DNA of 64,000 nucleotides. It comes from Sphingopyxis bauzanensis (GTDB taxonomy: Bacteria > Pseudomonadota > Alphaproteobacteria > Sphingomonadales > Sphingomonadaceae). The number at the start of each line of letters is the position of its first letter. The stretch's first letter is position 1. Position numbers and translations under genes: made by a program. The stretch covers positions 310,001 to 374,000 of the forward strand of contig NZ_NISK01000003.1 of the NCBI RefSeq assembly GCF_002205675.1, read 5' to 3'. A model generated the notes under the pieces. That model saw only the letters and a list, made by a program, of their open reading frames with translations. It had not been told where the DNA came from and ran no database searches. This document shows positions 37,864 through 44,883 of the stretch, piece after piece.

Positions 37864-38908
37864 CCGCCAGCAACCCCACTGATAATGCGTAAAAATTGGA
37901 ACAATTATAGTCCAATATCGCACGATAGTTACCGGTCAGCAAAAATGCGGTCCGTCCGGGGCCGTCGGGTTCGAGCAGAACCGCCTGAACCTGTCCGTCG
38001 GGCCAGCGACCGCCGATCGGCTGGATGCCGTCGGCGCGCCATTCGGCCATCGAGCGCCAGCGGCTATGGCGCGCGAAAACGCGGGGGCAGCGGGTGGGAG
38101 TCAGGCGGCTGGCAAAACGATTACGGTCGAAGCTGCTCGGCACGGTTACGGCCACGCCCCATGGCTGCCCGGCGCGCCAGCCGGCGCGGCGGAGATAAGC
38201 GCCGATCGATTCAATCGCATCGGCCTCGCTCGACCAGATATTGGCGCGTCCGTCGCCGTCGCCATCTTCGGCGACTGCCAGATAGACCGACGGCAGGAAT
38301 TGCGGATAACCGAACGCCCCTGCCCAGCTGCCTTTCAGCACCTCGCGGGGCACGCCGCGTTGGACCATCTCCATTGTCGCGATGAATTCCGGCTCGAACA
38401 GGCTGCGGCGGCGCCCTTCATAGGCCAGCGTCGCCAGCGCTTCGGGCAGGTCGAAGCTGCCCGTGACCTGGCCATAGGCGGTTTCATGGCCATAGATTGC
38501 GATCATGATACTCGTCGGCACCCCGGTGCGCGCCTCAATTCGCGACAGCAGCGGCAACAGGCGATCGTGGACGCGGCGCCCGCCGTTGATCCGTGCGGCA
38601 TCGACGTGCCGTGCCTTATAGGGCGCGAAGTTCGGAATCGGCGTGTCGTTGGTCGGCGGGCTGCCCAGATTGTCGCGGTCGAGCGCAATCACGCGCTGAT
38701 TATAGCGCAGCCCAGCGGTGACCCGATCAAACACCTGTCGCGATACGCCGCGCGCTTGTGCCTTGGGCCACAGCGACTGCACATAAGCATCAAAGCCGCC
38801 GTCGCCGCTCTGCGCGTGAAGCGGCGCCGATGCAGTGAGCAGCCATGCCGACAGGACGGCAGCGGCAACGGCGAAAAGGCGTCCGATTCTTAAAAAGATA
38901 GCGTGCAT
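37847..38908 (-). CDS. MltB-type lytic murein transglycosylase
   Basis: 353 residues with signal peptide (MHAIFLRIGRLFAVAAAVLS, cut after LHAQ). SLT fold: MIAIYGHETAYGQVTGSFDL holds the catalytic Glu; GSWAGAFGYPQFLPSVYLAV and WSSEADAIESIGAYLRRAGW are family motifs; the end CSNFYALSVGLLADEI is the conserved C-terminus of the MltB/SltB branch. Acts with RlpA and the carboxypeptidase on the wall. First gene of the minus-strand wall cluster. Confidence 0.9.
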   Translation of the reverse strand: MHAIFLRIGRLFAVAAAVLSAWLLTASAPLHAQSGDGGFDAYVQSLWPKAQARGVSRQVFDRVTAGLRYNQRVIALDRDNLGSPPTNDTPIPNFAPYKARHVDAARINGGRRVHDRLLPLLSRIEARTGVPTSIMIAIYGHETAYGQVTGSFDLPEALATLAYEGRRRSLFEPEFIATMEMVQRGVPREVLKGSWAGAFGYPQFLPSVYLAVAEDGDGDGRANIWSSEADAIESIGAYLRRAGWRAGQPWGVAVTVPSSFDRNRFASRLTPTRCPRVFARHSRWRSMAEWRADGIQPIGGRWPDGQVQAVLLEPDGPGRTAFLLTGNYRAILDYNCSNFYALSVGLLADEIDR

Positions 38909-39055
38909 GATGTCCCACCCATAAAACGTGTCTCGCACAGATGCGAGCGGCTTGGCTAGGCAATGGCGGGACGAGCCGAGTCATTCGCACGGCGGGCCGA
39001 GCCGGGCAGGTTTTTCTTGCCGCATCGGCCCATCGCGCTATGGCGGCGACCGTGC

Positions 39056-39145
39056 GGACAGGTGGCCGAGTGGTTTAAGGCAGCGGTCTTGAAAACCGCC
39101 GTAGCGGCAACGTTACCGAGGGTTCGAATCCCTCCCTGTCCGCCA
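39056..39145 (+). tRNA. tRNA-Ser (TGA)
   Basis: 90 nt class II tRNA: acceptor GGACAGG/CCTGTCC, anticodon stem GCGGT/ACCGC with loop CTTGAAA (anticodon TGA), a long variable arm (CGTAGCGGCAACGTTACC region), T loop TTCGAAT, discriminator G and encoded CCA. Its 3' end marks the junction between chromosome and prophage and is the likely attachment site. Confidence 0.96.
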
Positions 39146-39270
39146 ATTCCCTAGGCTTTTCGGGCGATAACGACGCCGCGCAAACTGCGCCGTTCGCGTC
39201 CCGTTCTACTGCTGACGATGGCGCGGAAGTCGGCACACACCTTCCGGTGTCGGTTTGCGGCGAAATCATA

Positions 39271-39609
39271 ATGATGCGGGTGGAACAGGTGAACGCCATT
39301 ATCCGCGCTCATCACGAATCGGCTGATCGGTCAGAGTGCGGCAAGTTTTGCTATTTCGCTGCCGCCCCTGATGGGCTGATCAAGATCGGTTATAGCAAGA
39401 ATCTCAAGATGCGGCTGACGAAGCTGCGGAACAACCATGGCGATGACATGGAGATTCTTGCGGTCGCCACTGGCGGCATAGAGCGTGAAAGCGCCTACCA
39501 TTTCCAATTTGGCGAACACCGCGTCGAAGGCGAGTGGTTTGAGCGTCACCCCGACATCCTTGCCGAGATTGAACGGCTCAACGCAAAGGATCTGCGCAAT
39601 GCCTACTGA
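39271..39609 (+). CDS. GIY-YIG-like (T5orf172) nuclease-domain protein
   Basis: 112 residues from ATG 39271 (GTG 39247 also in frame). FCYFAAAPDGLIKIGYSKNL and the C-terminal EGEWFERHPDILAEIE match the T5orf172/Mug113 subgroup of the GIY-YIG fold (Y..A...IKIG.S). Members occur in phages and mobile elements; most are uncharacterised. First gene of the plus-strand accessory cluster beside tRNA-Ser; overlaps the next gene by 11 bp. Confidence 0.7.
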   Translation: MMRVEQVNAIIRAHHESADRSECGKFCYFAAAPDGLIKIGYSKNLKMRLTKLRNNHGDDMEILAVATGGIERESAYHFQFGEHRVEGEWFERHPDILAEIERLNAKDLRNAY

Positions 39610-39859
39610 CACCGATACCCGCCACGATTCCGCCCTGCAAGAGTGGCTGCCATGGTCTGGCGGCATCTGTCCCGTCGATCTGCTTACGGTCGTCGAATAT
39701 CGCCTGCGCCTCCAAACGGCGGATGGCATGCCCCTCGTAAGCACTGCGGGCAATCTGCGCTGGGACCATGGCAGGACGCCGGAAAGCGCGGCAGACGCCA
39801 GCCTGCGCCGCAATGACATCGTGGCTTACCGTATCAAGGAAAGCCGTGATCATGGGTGA
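39599..39859 (+). CDS. Small phage protein with DIVAYR C-terminal motif
   Basis: 86 residues. The region CPVDLLTVVEYRLRL, a central LRWDH and the end RRNDIVAYRI form a compact predicted beta-rich domain also seen in the gene at 40537. Function unknown. Translationally coupled to neighbours on both sides by short overlaps. Confidence 0.65.
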   Translation: MPTDTDTRHDSALQEWLPWSGGICPVDLLTVVEYRLRLQTADGMPLVSTAGNLRWDHGRTPESAADASLRRNDIVAYRIKESRDHG

Positions 39860-40163
39860 CCTAGCCATCCGAACGCTCACCCTGCCTCTGAACGGCGAGT
39901 ATTTCGACGCTATCGCGCGCGGCGAGAAGTTGGAGGAATATCGGCTCGCAAATGACTTTTGGTCGAGCCGCATAGTTGGCCGCACCTTCGACCGTATCGT
40001 CCTGACCCGTGGCTATCCGAAAGGCGGCGGTGTCGAAGGGCAAACCCGCCTTACGAGAGAGTGGTTGGGCTATCAGGTTCGGTGGATCACGCATCCGCAT
40101 TTCGGCCCGCATTCCGTTCAGGTGTTTGCGATCGATGTTTCCACACAGGACCAACCCTCATGA
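39852..40163 (+). CDS. ASCH-domain-like phage protein
   Basis: 103 residues. RTLTLPLNGEYFDAIARGEK followed by LEEYRLAN matches the ASCH RNA-binding fold pattern (LxL....Y...I..G.K..EYR). Such domains bind RNA or modified nucleotides; one member is an N4-acetylcytidine hydrolase. ATG 39852 overlaps the upstream stop by 8 bp. Confidence 0.65.
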   Translation: MGDLAIRTLTLPLNGEYFDAIARGEKLEEYRLANDFWSSRIVGRTFDRIVLTRGYPKGGGVEGQTRLTREWLGYQVRWITHPHFGPHSVQVFAIDVSTQDQPS

Positions 40164-40462
40164 CCCATCATCGCACGGGGAGCGGGAAGCGGGACAAGGC
40201 CGATAGGCCAATCACGCTTACACCGGCACAGGTGACGGCGCTGATTGCATTTGAGGAAGGGGGGCGTTGGTATGGTCCTTCTGTCCCGACCGCGCGCATC
40301 GGAAGGTTCAAGGGGGCTCTGGCAGCCAAGGGCTTGCTGGAGCGAATGGTGAGCAGCGACAACTACGGGCGCTCGACACCATTTTATCGCCTCACATCCT
40401 ACGGGATGGATGTTCGCCGCATGTGCATTGCTCGGAGCCCCACCCCGGAACAACCAGCATGA
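40160..40462 (+). CDS. Small phage protein, unknown function
   Basis: 100 residues. Basic N-terminus (MTHHRTGSGKRDKADRP), then LTPAQVTALIAFEEGGRWYG and a region that looks like a winged-helix wing (KGALAAKGLLERMVSSDNYG, then PFYRLTSYGMDVR). It may bind DNA. Starts at the ATGA overlap with the ASCH-like gene. Confidence 0.6.
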   Translation: MTHHRTGSGKRDKADRPITLTPAQVTALIAFEEGGRWYGPSVPTARIGRFKGALAAKGLLERMVSSDNYGRSTPFYRLTSYGMDVRRMCIARSPTPEQPA

Positions 40463-40533
40463 CCTTCACCCCCGACGAGATCAGCGTGATCCGCGAACGC
40501 TACCACGGCCCGATGGCATGTTTAAGGAGATGA
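40459..40533 (+). CDS. 24-residue ORF, probable remnant
   Basis: ATG overlaps the previous stop (ATGA) and gives MTFTPDEISVIRERYHGPMA plus four residues. The start resembles the helix of small phage DNA-binding proteins (TPDEI..IRERY), but the frame ends at TGA before a domain is complete. Either a tiny coupled peptide or a truncated gene. Confidence 0.4.
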   Translation: MTFTPDEISVIRERYHGPMACLRR

Positions 40534-40536
40534 CCG

Positions 40537-40758
40537 ATGGGAATTGAGCGCGGTTGGATTACCCACGGCGGGGGCAAGCGTCCAGTCGCGCCCGATACGC
40601 CTGTCGAGGTGCGCCACAGGAGCGGTGAGGAAAGCGGCTCGTACATGGCCCACTACGGCAACGACGCTCGCGCCTGTTGCTGGGCATGGAAGCACGTCGG
40701 CGATCCCGGTGACATTGTGGCCTACCGCGTTCTGCCCGCCACCCCCAAGGAGTCCTAA
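40537..40758 (+). CDS. Small phage protein with DIVAYR C-terminal motif (second copy)
   Basis: 73 residues. Has PDTPVEVRHRSGEESGSYMA, a Trp/His centre (CWAWKHV) and GDPGDIVAYRVLPAT, matching the layout of the gene at 39599 (VEYR, LRWDH, NDIVAYRI). A good AAGGAGATG ribosome site precedes it. Function unknown. Confidence 0.7.
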   Translation: MGIERGWITHGGGKRPVAPDTPVEVRHRSGEESGSYMAHYGNDARACCWAWKHVGDPGDIVAYRVLPATPKES

Positions 40759-40760
40759 CC

Positions 40761-41018
40761 ATGCCTTCCCAACTGGTCGAGCTTAAATTCGTCAACAGCG
40801 ATGCGCGCCCGAAAACAACGGTCCTGCAAGTCAGCACTGCCAGCATCGCGCCGATCATGGCTTGGTACGGCGCCTATTATGCTGGCGATCGATATGCGGT
40901 TTATGCGGACGGCGAGAAAATGCCGAAGGATCAAAACGGAGAACTGACCCATGAACGACCTACACGCACTAGCAGCATTTCAGGCGCTGGACGAGAGACG
41001 GCTGCAACCCGTGGATAA
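40761..41018 (+). CDS. Small phage protein, unknown function
   Basis: 85 residues starting MPSQLVELKFVNSDARPKTT, with a hydrophobic central stretch (VSTASIAPIMAWYGAYYAGD) and a hydrophilic tail. Starts 2 bp after the previous stop. Its last 68 bp overlap the Lar-like gene in another frame; the tail beyond residue 63 may therefore be less constrained. Confidence 0.6.
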   Translation: MPSQLVELKFVNSDARPKTTVLQVSTASIAPIMAWYGAYYAGDRYAVYADGEKMPKDQNGELTHERPTRTSSISGAGRETAATRG

Positions 41019-41547
41019 GGAGGCGGTGGCGCCGGAGATTGCGGCGTGTCCCTTCGGCCACCCGTTCGTCGCGAAGTATTCCCGGTCAGCCGTTCAGCGC
41101 GTCGTGTGGGCGCGCGGTTTTGCGGATCGCTACAAAGTCATGTGCGAGTGTGGCGCAGAGGGTCCGTATGGTGACACGCAGAAGGCCGCGCTCGCTGCAT
41201 GGAACGCTCGCCAGTCCGAGACCGGGGCCGCGCTTACCAGAGATGGGAGAGGGGTGTTGGACGGCTGGAAGATGGGTGCCAGCGATGAAACCGGACCGTG
41301 GGCGACTTCGCCTAGCCAGATAACAGTCAGCGACCACATGCTGAAATCCACCGAAGCCCTTGCCGAAAGGGTAGCGGCAATGCGCTTCACAAAAACGATC
41401 AGCGGCGATCCATGGGAGAGCGACACGACGGTTGACCAGATCGAGCCGAATGCGTTGGCAAACACGGTTGGACCGATCCTGAAAGCGTTTCGTGAGATGC
41501 TCGCCGCCCTTGCTCAGCCGGTCGAGGCGGGGGAGGATGGGGCGTGA
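40951..41547 (+). CDS. Lar-like restriction-alleviation zinc protein
   Basis: 198 residues. ACPFGHPFVAKY, then VMCECGAEGPYGDTQKAALA ending in AWNAR, is the pattern of Lar restriction-alleviation proteins (CPxC...CxCGAxGP...A..WN.R), though the first cysteine pair is reduced to one Cys plus His. The C-terminal ~110 residues are helical and unassigned. Lar proteins blunt host type I restriction; this copy may do so (inference). Confidence 0.6.
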   Translation: MNDLHALAAFQALDERRLQPVDKEAVAPEIAACPFGHPFVAKYSRSAVQRVVWARGFADRYKVMCECGAEGPYGDTQKAALAAWNARQSETGAALTRDGRGVLDGWKMGASDETGPWATSPSQITVSDHMLKSTEALAERVAAMRFTKTISGDPWESDTTVDQIEPNALANTVGPILKAFREMLAALAQPVEAGEDGA

Positions 41548-41876
41548 GCTTCTCCGGTGAAAAGACCGTCAAGGCTACCCGCAAGCGGCACGTCTGCATT
41601 GCCTGCAACAAGTTCATTGAGATTGGCGAGTCGGCGATCAATTGGGCCGGGATGACAGATGGCGACTTCAACAGCGTCTATTACCACCACGAATGCCGCG
41701 CCGCCGAGATCGGACTTAACGACTTGGCGGGCCTGCGCGGTGATGAATGGATGGGCTTGTCAGAGGCGGATCGGGAGGATTACCCATGGCTCAAGGCCGA
41801 ACACCCTATCGCGTATCGCCGCTTGCTTATGACCAGAGAGCAGGCCGCAGCCCTCAAGGACACGCCCGTTGAATAG
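41544..41876 (+). CDS. Phage zinc-finger-like protein
   Basis: 110 residues, GTG start overlapping the previous stop by 4 bp. HVCIACNKFIEIGESAINWA with later YYHHECRAAE forms a C-x2-C...H-x2-C-like zinc site. C-terminal LSEADREDYPWLKAEHPIAY is helical. Similar short proteins occur in proteobacterial phages. Last gene of the plus-strand accessory cluster. Confidence 0.65.
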   Translation: MSFSGEKTVKATRKRHVCIACNKFIEIGESAINWAGMTDGDFNSVYYHHECRAAEIGLNDLAGLRGDEWMGLSEADREDYPWLKAEHPIAYRRLLMTREQAAALKDTPVE

Positions 41877-41929
41877 GCGGCGAGCCGACCGGCTTCAGTC
41901 CGGCAGCGCGTCCGACCATGCCTTGATTG

Positions 41930-42010
41930 GCTTGCGAACATAGCGTGATTCTGCTAGAAAAATTGCGGCCCAACGGGTGCGACTAACACCGCGCTGGGCC
42001 TGACCACAAA
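41930..42010 (+). promoter_or_regulatory. Promoter and hairpin leader of HNH gene, copy 1
   Basis: TTGCGA at 41932 and TAGAAA at 41955 are spaced by 17 bp like a sigma70 promoter. A 34-nt hairpin follows at 41967-42000: outer stem GGCCCA/TGGGCC, inner stem GGTG/CACC, loop CGACTAA, then the box TGACCACAAA. The same layout, with different stem sequence, lies before the second HNH gene (43411-43489). Confidence 0.7.
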
Positions 42011-42028
42011 TGCAAAGGATCTGCACCG

Positions 42029-42559
42029 ATGGCTAAGCGCCCTTTACCCACACCAGAAGAATTGCGTCAACTTGTTCGCTATGAACCGGAGACAGGAAAG
42101 TTTTATTGGCTCCCTAGGGAAGCTGACACCCAACCAAAGCGCACTTGGAATACGCGATATGCGGGAAAGAAAGCGGACAGGCCAAACGGCCATGGCTATT
42201 GCCGGATCGGCATCTTTAATCGTGACAGCATGGCTCACCGCGTAGCGTGGTGTCTTTTTTACGGCGAGTGGCCAGAAAAAATGATCGACCACATCAATGG
42301 TGACCCGACCGACAATCGAATAGATAATTTACGGCTGACCACTCCATCCGATAACCAGAAGAACGCCAAGCGCCCAAAGAGCAACACAAGCGGGCATTGC
42401 GGTGTCGGTTGGCATAAGCAACGCAGGAAATGGCGAGCCTATGTCCAAACAAACGGCAAGCATATCAGTTTGGGGTTCTATGACGAAAAATCGGACGCGG
42501 TGACCGCCGCTCAAGCGAAGCGGGAAGAATTGGGATTCTCGGAAAGGTACAAAACCTAA
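42029..42559 (+). CDS. HNH endonuclease with AP2-like DNA-binding domain, copy 1
   Basis: 176 residues. Start MAKRPLPTPEELRQLVRYEP, HNH core with MAHRVAWCLFYGEWPEKMID, HINGDPTDNRIDNLRLTTP (N-x-N and His residues), then C-terminal AP2-like repeat SGHCGVGWHKQRRKWRAYVQ. This is the phage HNH homing-endonuclease type. It is inserted opposite to the lysis genes; its stop overlaps the Rz1 stop by a few bases. Own promoter and hairpin leader precede it; AAAGGAT is the ribosome site. Confidence 0.9.
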   Translation: MAKRPLPTPEELRQLVRYEPETGKFYWLPREADTQPKRTWNTRYAGKKADRPNGHGYCRIGIFNRDSMAHRVAWCLFYGEWPEKMIDHINGDPTDNRIDNLRLTTPSDNQKNAKRPKSNTSGHCGVGWHKQRRKWRAYVQTNGKHISLGFYDEKSDAVTAAQAKREELGFSERYKT

Positions 42560-42840
42560 TCGAGCATTTCTGACCAGCGCCTTATGCCCGCAAGATTACC
42601 GGCGCACGATCCCCAAGCCGAGCGAAGCGCCAGCGCATAGTCCAGCATCAACGCATCGCGCGCGTCTTGCTGGTCGCGATCCGGTAGCGACGGCGGAAGT
42701 GGCTCCCCGTCACAGGTGAGCAATTCAGCGGGTGGGCGAACCGCTACCGCCAGCGCCTTGTGACCGCAGCCGCTCAAGACCAGCGCGCAGCTTGTCGTCA
42801 CTATCGCGAGCAGCATCGCGCGCGCTCTGGTTTTGGGCAT
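42556..42840 (-). CDS. Outer-membrane spanin lipoprotein (Rz1-like)
   Basis: 94 residues with lipoprotein signal MPKTRARAMLLAIVTTSCAL and lipobox VLSGC, then a Pro-containing tail (RPPAELLTCDGEPLPPSLPD). Its first 116 bp lie inside the Rz gene in another frame, as in many Rz/Rz1 pairs. With Rz it forms the complex that fuses the inner and outer membranes in the last step of lysis. Confidence 0.8.
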   Translation of the reverse strand: MPKTRARAMLLAIVTTSCALVLSGCGHKALAVAVRPPAELLTCDGEPLPPSLPDRDQQDARDALMLDYALALRSAWGSCAGNLAGIRRWSEMLD

Positions 42841-43126
42841 CGATCGATCCTTTCTTGTCAGCCGCCACGTCCAGCGCAACAGCATCAGCCTTAACGTCAG
42901 CATCCTTCACTACCTTGCTGGCAGCTTCATATGCCCTTGCACGGTCGCGCCACTTGTCCCTGTCTCCATCAACAGACGCGAGACGCCAGCACAGGACGCC
43001 GCACAGCAGCAACAGGACAGCGAAGGCGAGACGCACTGGCTCATCGGTCAACCAGCGCCACAGGGACGCGAGAGGGGCTAGGATGGCCTTTAGGATCGAC
43101 GGGACAGCGAGCGTGGGGAACGGCAT
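42725..43126 (-). CDS. Inner-membrane spanin (Rz-like)
   Basis: 133 residues. N-terminal membrane helix (LAFAVLLLLCGVLCWRLAS) followed by a periplasmic coiled coil rich in Asp, Lys and Ala (DKWRDRARAYEAASKVVKDA). Together with the embedded lipoprotein gene this is a standard i-spanin/o-spanin arrangement. Start shares one base with the end of the upstream holin-like gene. Confidence 0.8.
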   Translation of the reverse strand: MPFPTLAVPSILKAILAPLASLWRWLTDEPVRLAFAVLLLLCGVLCWRLASVDGDRDKWRDRARAYEAASKVVKDADVKADAVALDVAADKKGSIDAQNQSARDAARDSDDKLRAGLERLRSQGAGGSGSPTR

Positions 43127-43395
43127 CAGCGTTGCTCCTCAACAGGGACCGGCATGTTGGCTGGCTGCTCAATCTGGACGGGCTGCGGCTTGTCGTCCCC
43201 GGCACTCTTGCCGAAGTAGAAGCCCACAACGAGACCGGCGAGCGTGTTGACGCCGCCGACAAGCTGGATGATCGCGTCCCGGTTCACGTCGGGGACCACA
43301 ATGAAGGTCAGGACGATGATAGCCCCGCCGAACAGTGCCAGGATCAACAGGGCGATGGCAAAGCGTTGCATGTCGCGGGATAGCCAGCTTCTCAT
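43126..43395 (-). CDS. Holin candidate, two-helix membrane protein
   Basis: 89 residues: two membrane helices (FAIALLILALFGGAIIVLTF and LVGGVNTLAGLVVGFYFGKS) and a charged tail (PVQIEQPANMPVPVEEQR). Size, topology and position directly before the spanins fit a class II holin. The divergent HNH promoter lies 16 bp upstream, so the HNH insertion sits between this gene and the endolysin. Confidence 0.65.
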   Translation of the reverse strand: MRSWLSRDMQRFAIALLILALFGGAIIVLTFIVVPDVNRDAIIQLVGGVNTLAGLVVGFYFGKSAGDDKPQPVQIEQPANMPVPVEEQR

Positions 43396-43410
43396 TTCAG
43401 ATCCTCCATT

Positions 43411-43489
43411 GCTTGCGAGCGATGGGCGATTCTGCTATGAAAAACGGACCGCGACGGCGCTACCAACGCCGTGCGGCCCTGACCACAAA
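43411..43489 (+). promoter_or_regulatory. Promoter and hairpin leader of HNH gene, copy 2
   Basis: TTGCGA at 43413, 17-bp spacer, TATGAA at 43436. Hairpin 43446-43479 (34 nt): inner stem ACGGCG/CGCCGT (6 bp), loop CTACCAA, outer stem GGACCGC/GCGGCCC with one mismatch, then TGACCACAAA. Matches copy 1 in spacing, hairpin length, 7-nt loop and 3' box while the paired bases have changed. Confidence 0.7.
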
Positions 43490-43508
43490 CGAACATGGAG
43501 CGTTCGAT

Positions 43509-44060
43509 ATGGCTACCAAGCCCCTGCCACCGCAAGACCTTCTGCGCAACCGCCTGAGCTATGAGGCGGACACCGGAGCGCTTATTTGGCGCGAGCGCCC
43601 CGCTTCCAATTTTCCGGCAAGCCGCTACCCAAAGGATCGATTGGCGAAAATATGGAACGGCAAGTTCGCCGGTGGGCCTGCCCTCGCTTCCCCTATGGCG
43701 AACGGCTACCTGCATGGTGCGCTTGATAGCGTCGATTATTTGCAGCACCGGATTATCTGGAAATTGATTACTGGCGTCGACCCGGAACATATTGATCACA
43801 TCAACGGCGTTCGCGACGACAATCGCCTTTGCAACCTTCGCTCGGTGAGCGTCAGCGGCAACATGCGGAACCGGCGCATTTCCAGCAACAACCAGTCGGG
43901 CGTTATCGGCGTTTACCTCGAAAAGAAAACCGGCCTGTGGTGTGCCAGCATAGAGGTGGACGGCGTCGTGATTTATCTTGGTCGCCATGTTCACATCGCT
44001 GACGCTCAGGCCGCGCGTGTGGCGGCAGAGATTGAGCATGGGTTCATATCGAGATATTGA
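43509..44060 (+). CDS. HNH endonuclease with AP2-like DNA-binding domain, copy 2
   Basis: 183 residues, start MATKPLPPQDLLRNRLSYEA parallel to copy 1. HNH core: LQHRIIWKLITGVDPEHIDH then INGVRDDNRLCNLRSVSVS; AP2-like end SGVIGVYLEKKTGLWCASIE. GGAG ribosome site 8 bp upstream. It ends 6 bp from the endolysin stop on the other strand. Paralog of copy 1, not a recent duplicate: the proteins align over their length but differ at most positions. Confidence 0.9.
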   Translation: MATKPLPPQDLLRNRLSYEADTGALIWRERPASNFPASRYPKDRLAKIWNGKFAGGPALASPMANGYLHGALDSVDYLQHRIIWKLITGVDPEHIDHINGVRDDNRLCNLRSVSVSGNMRNRRISSNNQSGVIGVYLEKKTGLWCASIEVDGVVIYLGRHVHIADAQAARVAAEIEHGFISRY

Positions 44061-44065
44061 AACCA

Positions 44066-44689
44066 TCATGCCGCCCCCAATGCCAAAGCGCGCACCTCGG
44101 TAACGCGGCGGGTCCATCCCTTGCCGAACGTCGCGAACGTCCCCAGCCCGCGTAGGAAGGCCATGCGGCGGTCACAGATAGCGTTGACCAGCGTTGCCGC
44201 GTCCTGAGCCTTTGCGGCCGCAATCGTCGCCGGTCCGATAGCGCCGTCCTGCGCCACGCCAACCGCCGCTTGCAGATACTTCGCAGCTCGGTTGATGCCG
44301 CTGTTCACCGCGAAGTCGAACACGCAATAATCGACACCGGCAGGAAGGTCGTCGCCCTTGATCGCGTCCCAATAGTCGCGGCGATAGATCGCTGCCACCT
44401 CGGCGTCGGTGATGTTGCGGACGGACTGGCGCGGTTGCCCCTGCCGGTCGCGCCAGCTATCATAGGTGCGCTGGATAATGCCCTTGTTCGTGGCGCCACC
44501 GGGGTCTTTCGGGTGGTTCACATAGCCGCCCTCATGTTTCAGGATATGGGGCAGCCAGTGGTCGAAGCGATCATGGGTGACAGCTTCTGTCATGCCCAGC
44601 GCCTGCGCAATCGCAGCAATGGTCTGTGGGCCTATCCTGCCATCGGGCGTCACGCCTACGCGGCGCTGAATGTCTGCCAAGGTGGTCAC
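44066..44689 (-). CDS. Phage endolysin, glycoside hydrolase 108 family
   Basis: 207 residues. N-terminal peptidoglycan-binding segment (LADIQRRVGVTPDGRIGPQT), GH108 catalytic domain with Glu in ILKHEGGYVNHPKDPGGATN, and C-terminal PG_binding_3-like region (KYLQAAVGVAQDGAIGPATI). No signal peptide or arrest anchor, so release needs a holin. Cuts glycan strands during lysis. Confidence 0.9.
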   Translation of the reverse strand: MTTLADIQRRVGVTPDGRIGPQTIAAIAQALGMTEAVTHDRFDHWLPHILKHEGGYVNHPKDPGGATNKGIIQRTYDSWRDRQGQPRQSVRNITDAEVAAIYRRDYWDAIKGDDLPAGVDYCVFDFAVNSGINRAAKYLQAAVGVAQDGAIGPATIAAAKAQDAATLVNAICDRRMAFLRGLGTFATFGKGWTRRVTEVRALALGAA

Positions 44690-44883
44690 TACTTACGCTC
44701 CTTGCGCTTGATGGCATCCACCTGCGCTTTCATGGTGTCCGGCACATGCTCACCCAGCGTGGCAGCCTCAGCCATGCCCAGAGCGATATCGAGCGGCCCG
44801 ACAATCTCGGCACACGCCAACGTCAACTTGATCGATGCCGCCTGCACAGCGCGAATGGCGGCGATCTGTCCGGCACCGTTCAT
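44689..44883 (-). CDS. Small phage protein upstream of endolysin
   Basis: 64 residues, helical, moderately hydrophobic in the middle (LTLACAEIVGPLDIALGMAE) with a basic C-terminus (KAQVDAIKRKERK). Overlaps the gene before it (ATGA) and abuts the endolysin start. Function unknown; a lysis accessory role is only suggested by position. Confidence 0.6.
   Translation of the reverse strand: MNGAGQIAAIRAVQAASIKLTLACAEIVGPLDIALGMAEAATLGEHVPDTMKAQVDAIKRKERK

Noticed and set aside
41930..43489. Interpretation of the HNH leaders as omega/HEARO RNA
   Set aside because: The proteins have HNH-AP2 layout without RuvC or arginine-rich parts of IscB, and the hairpin is far shorter.
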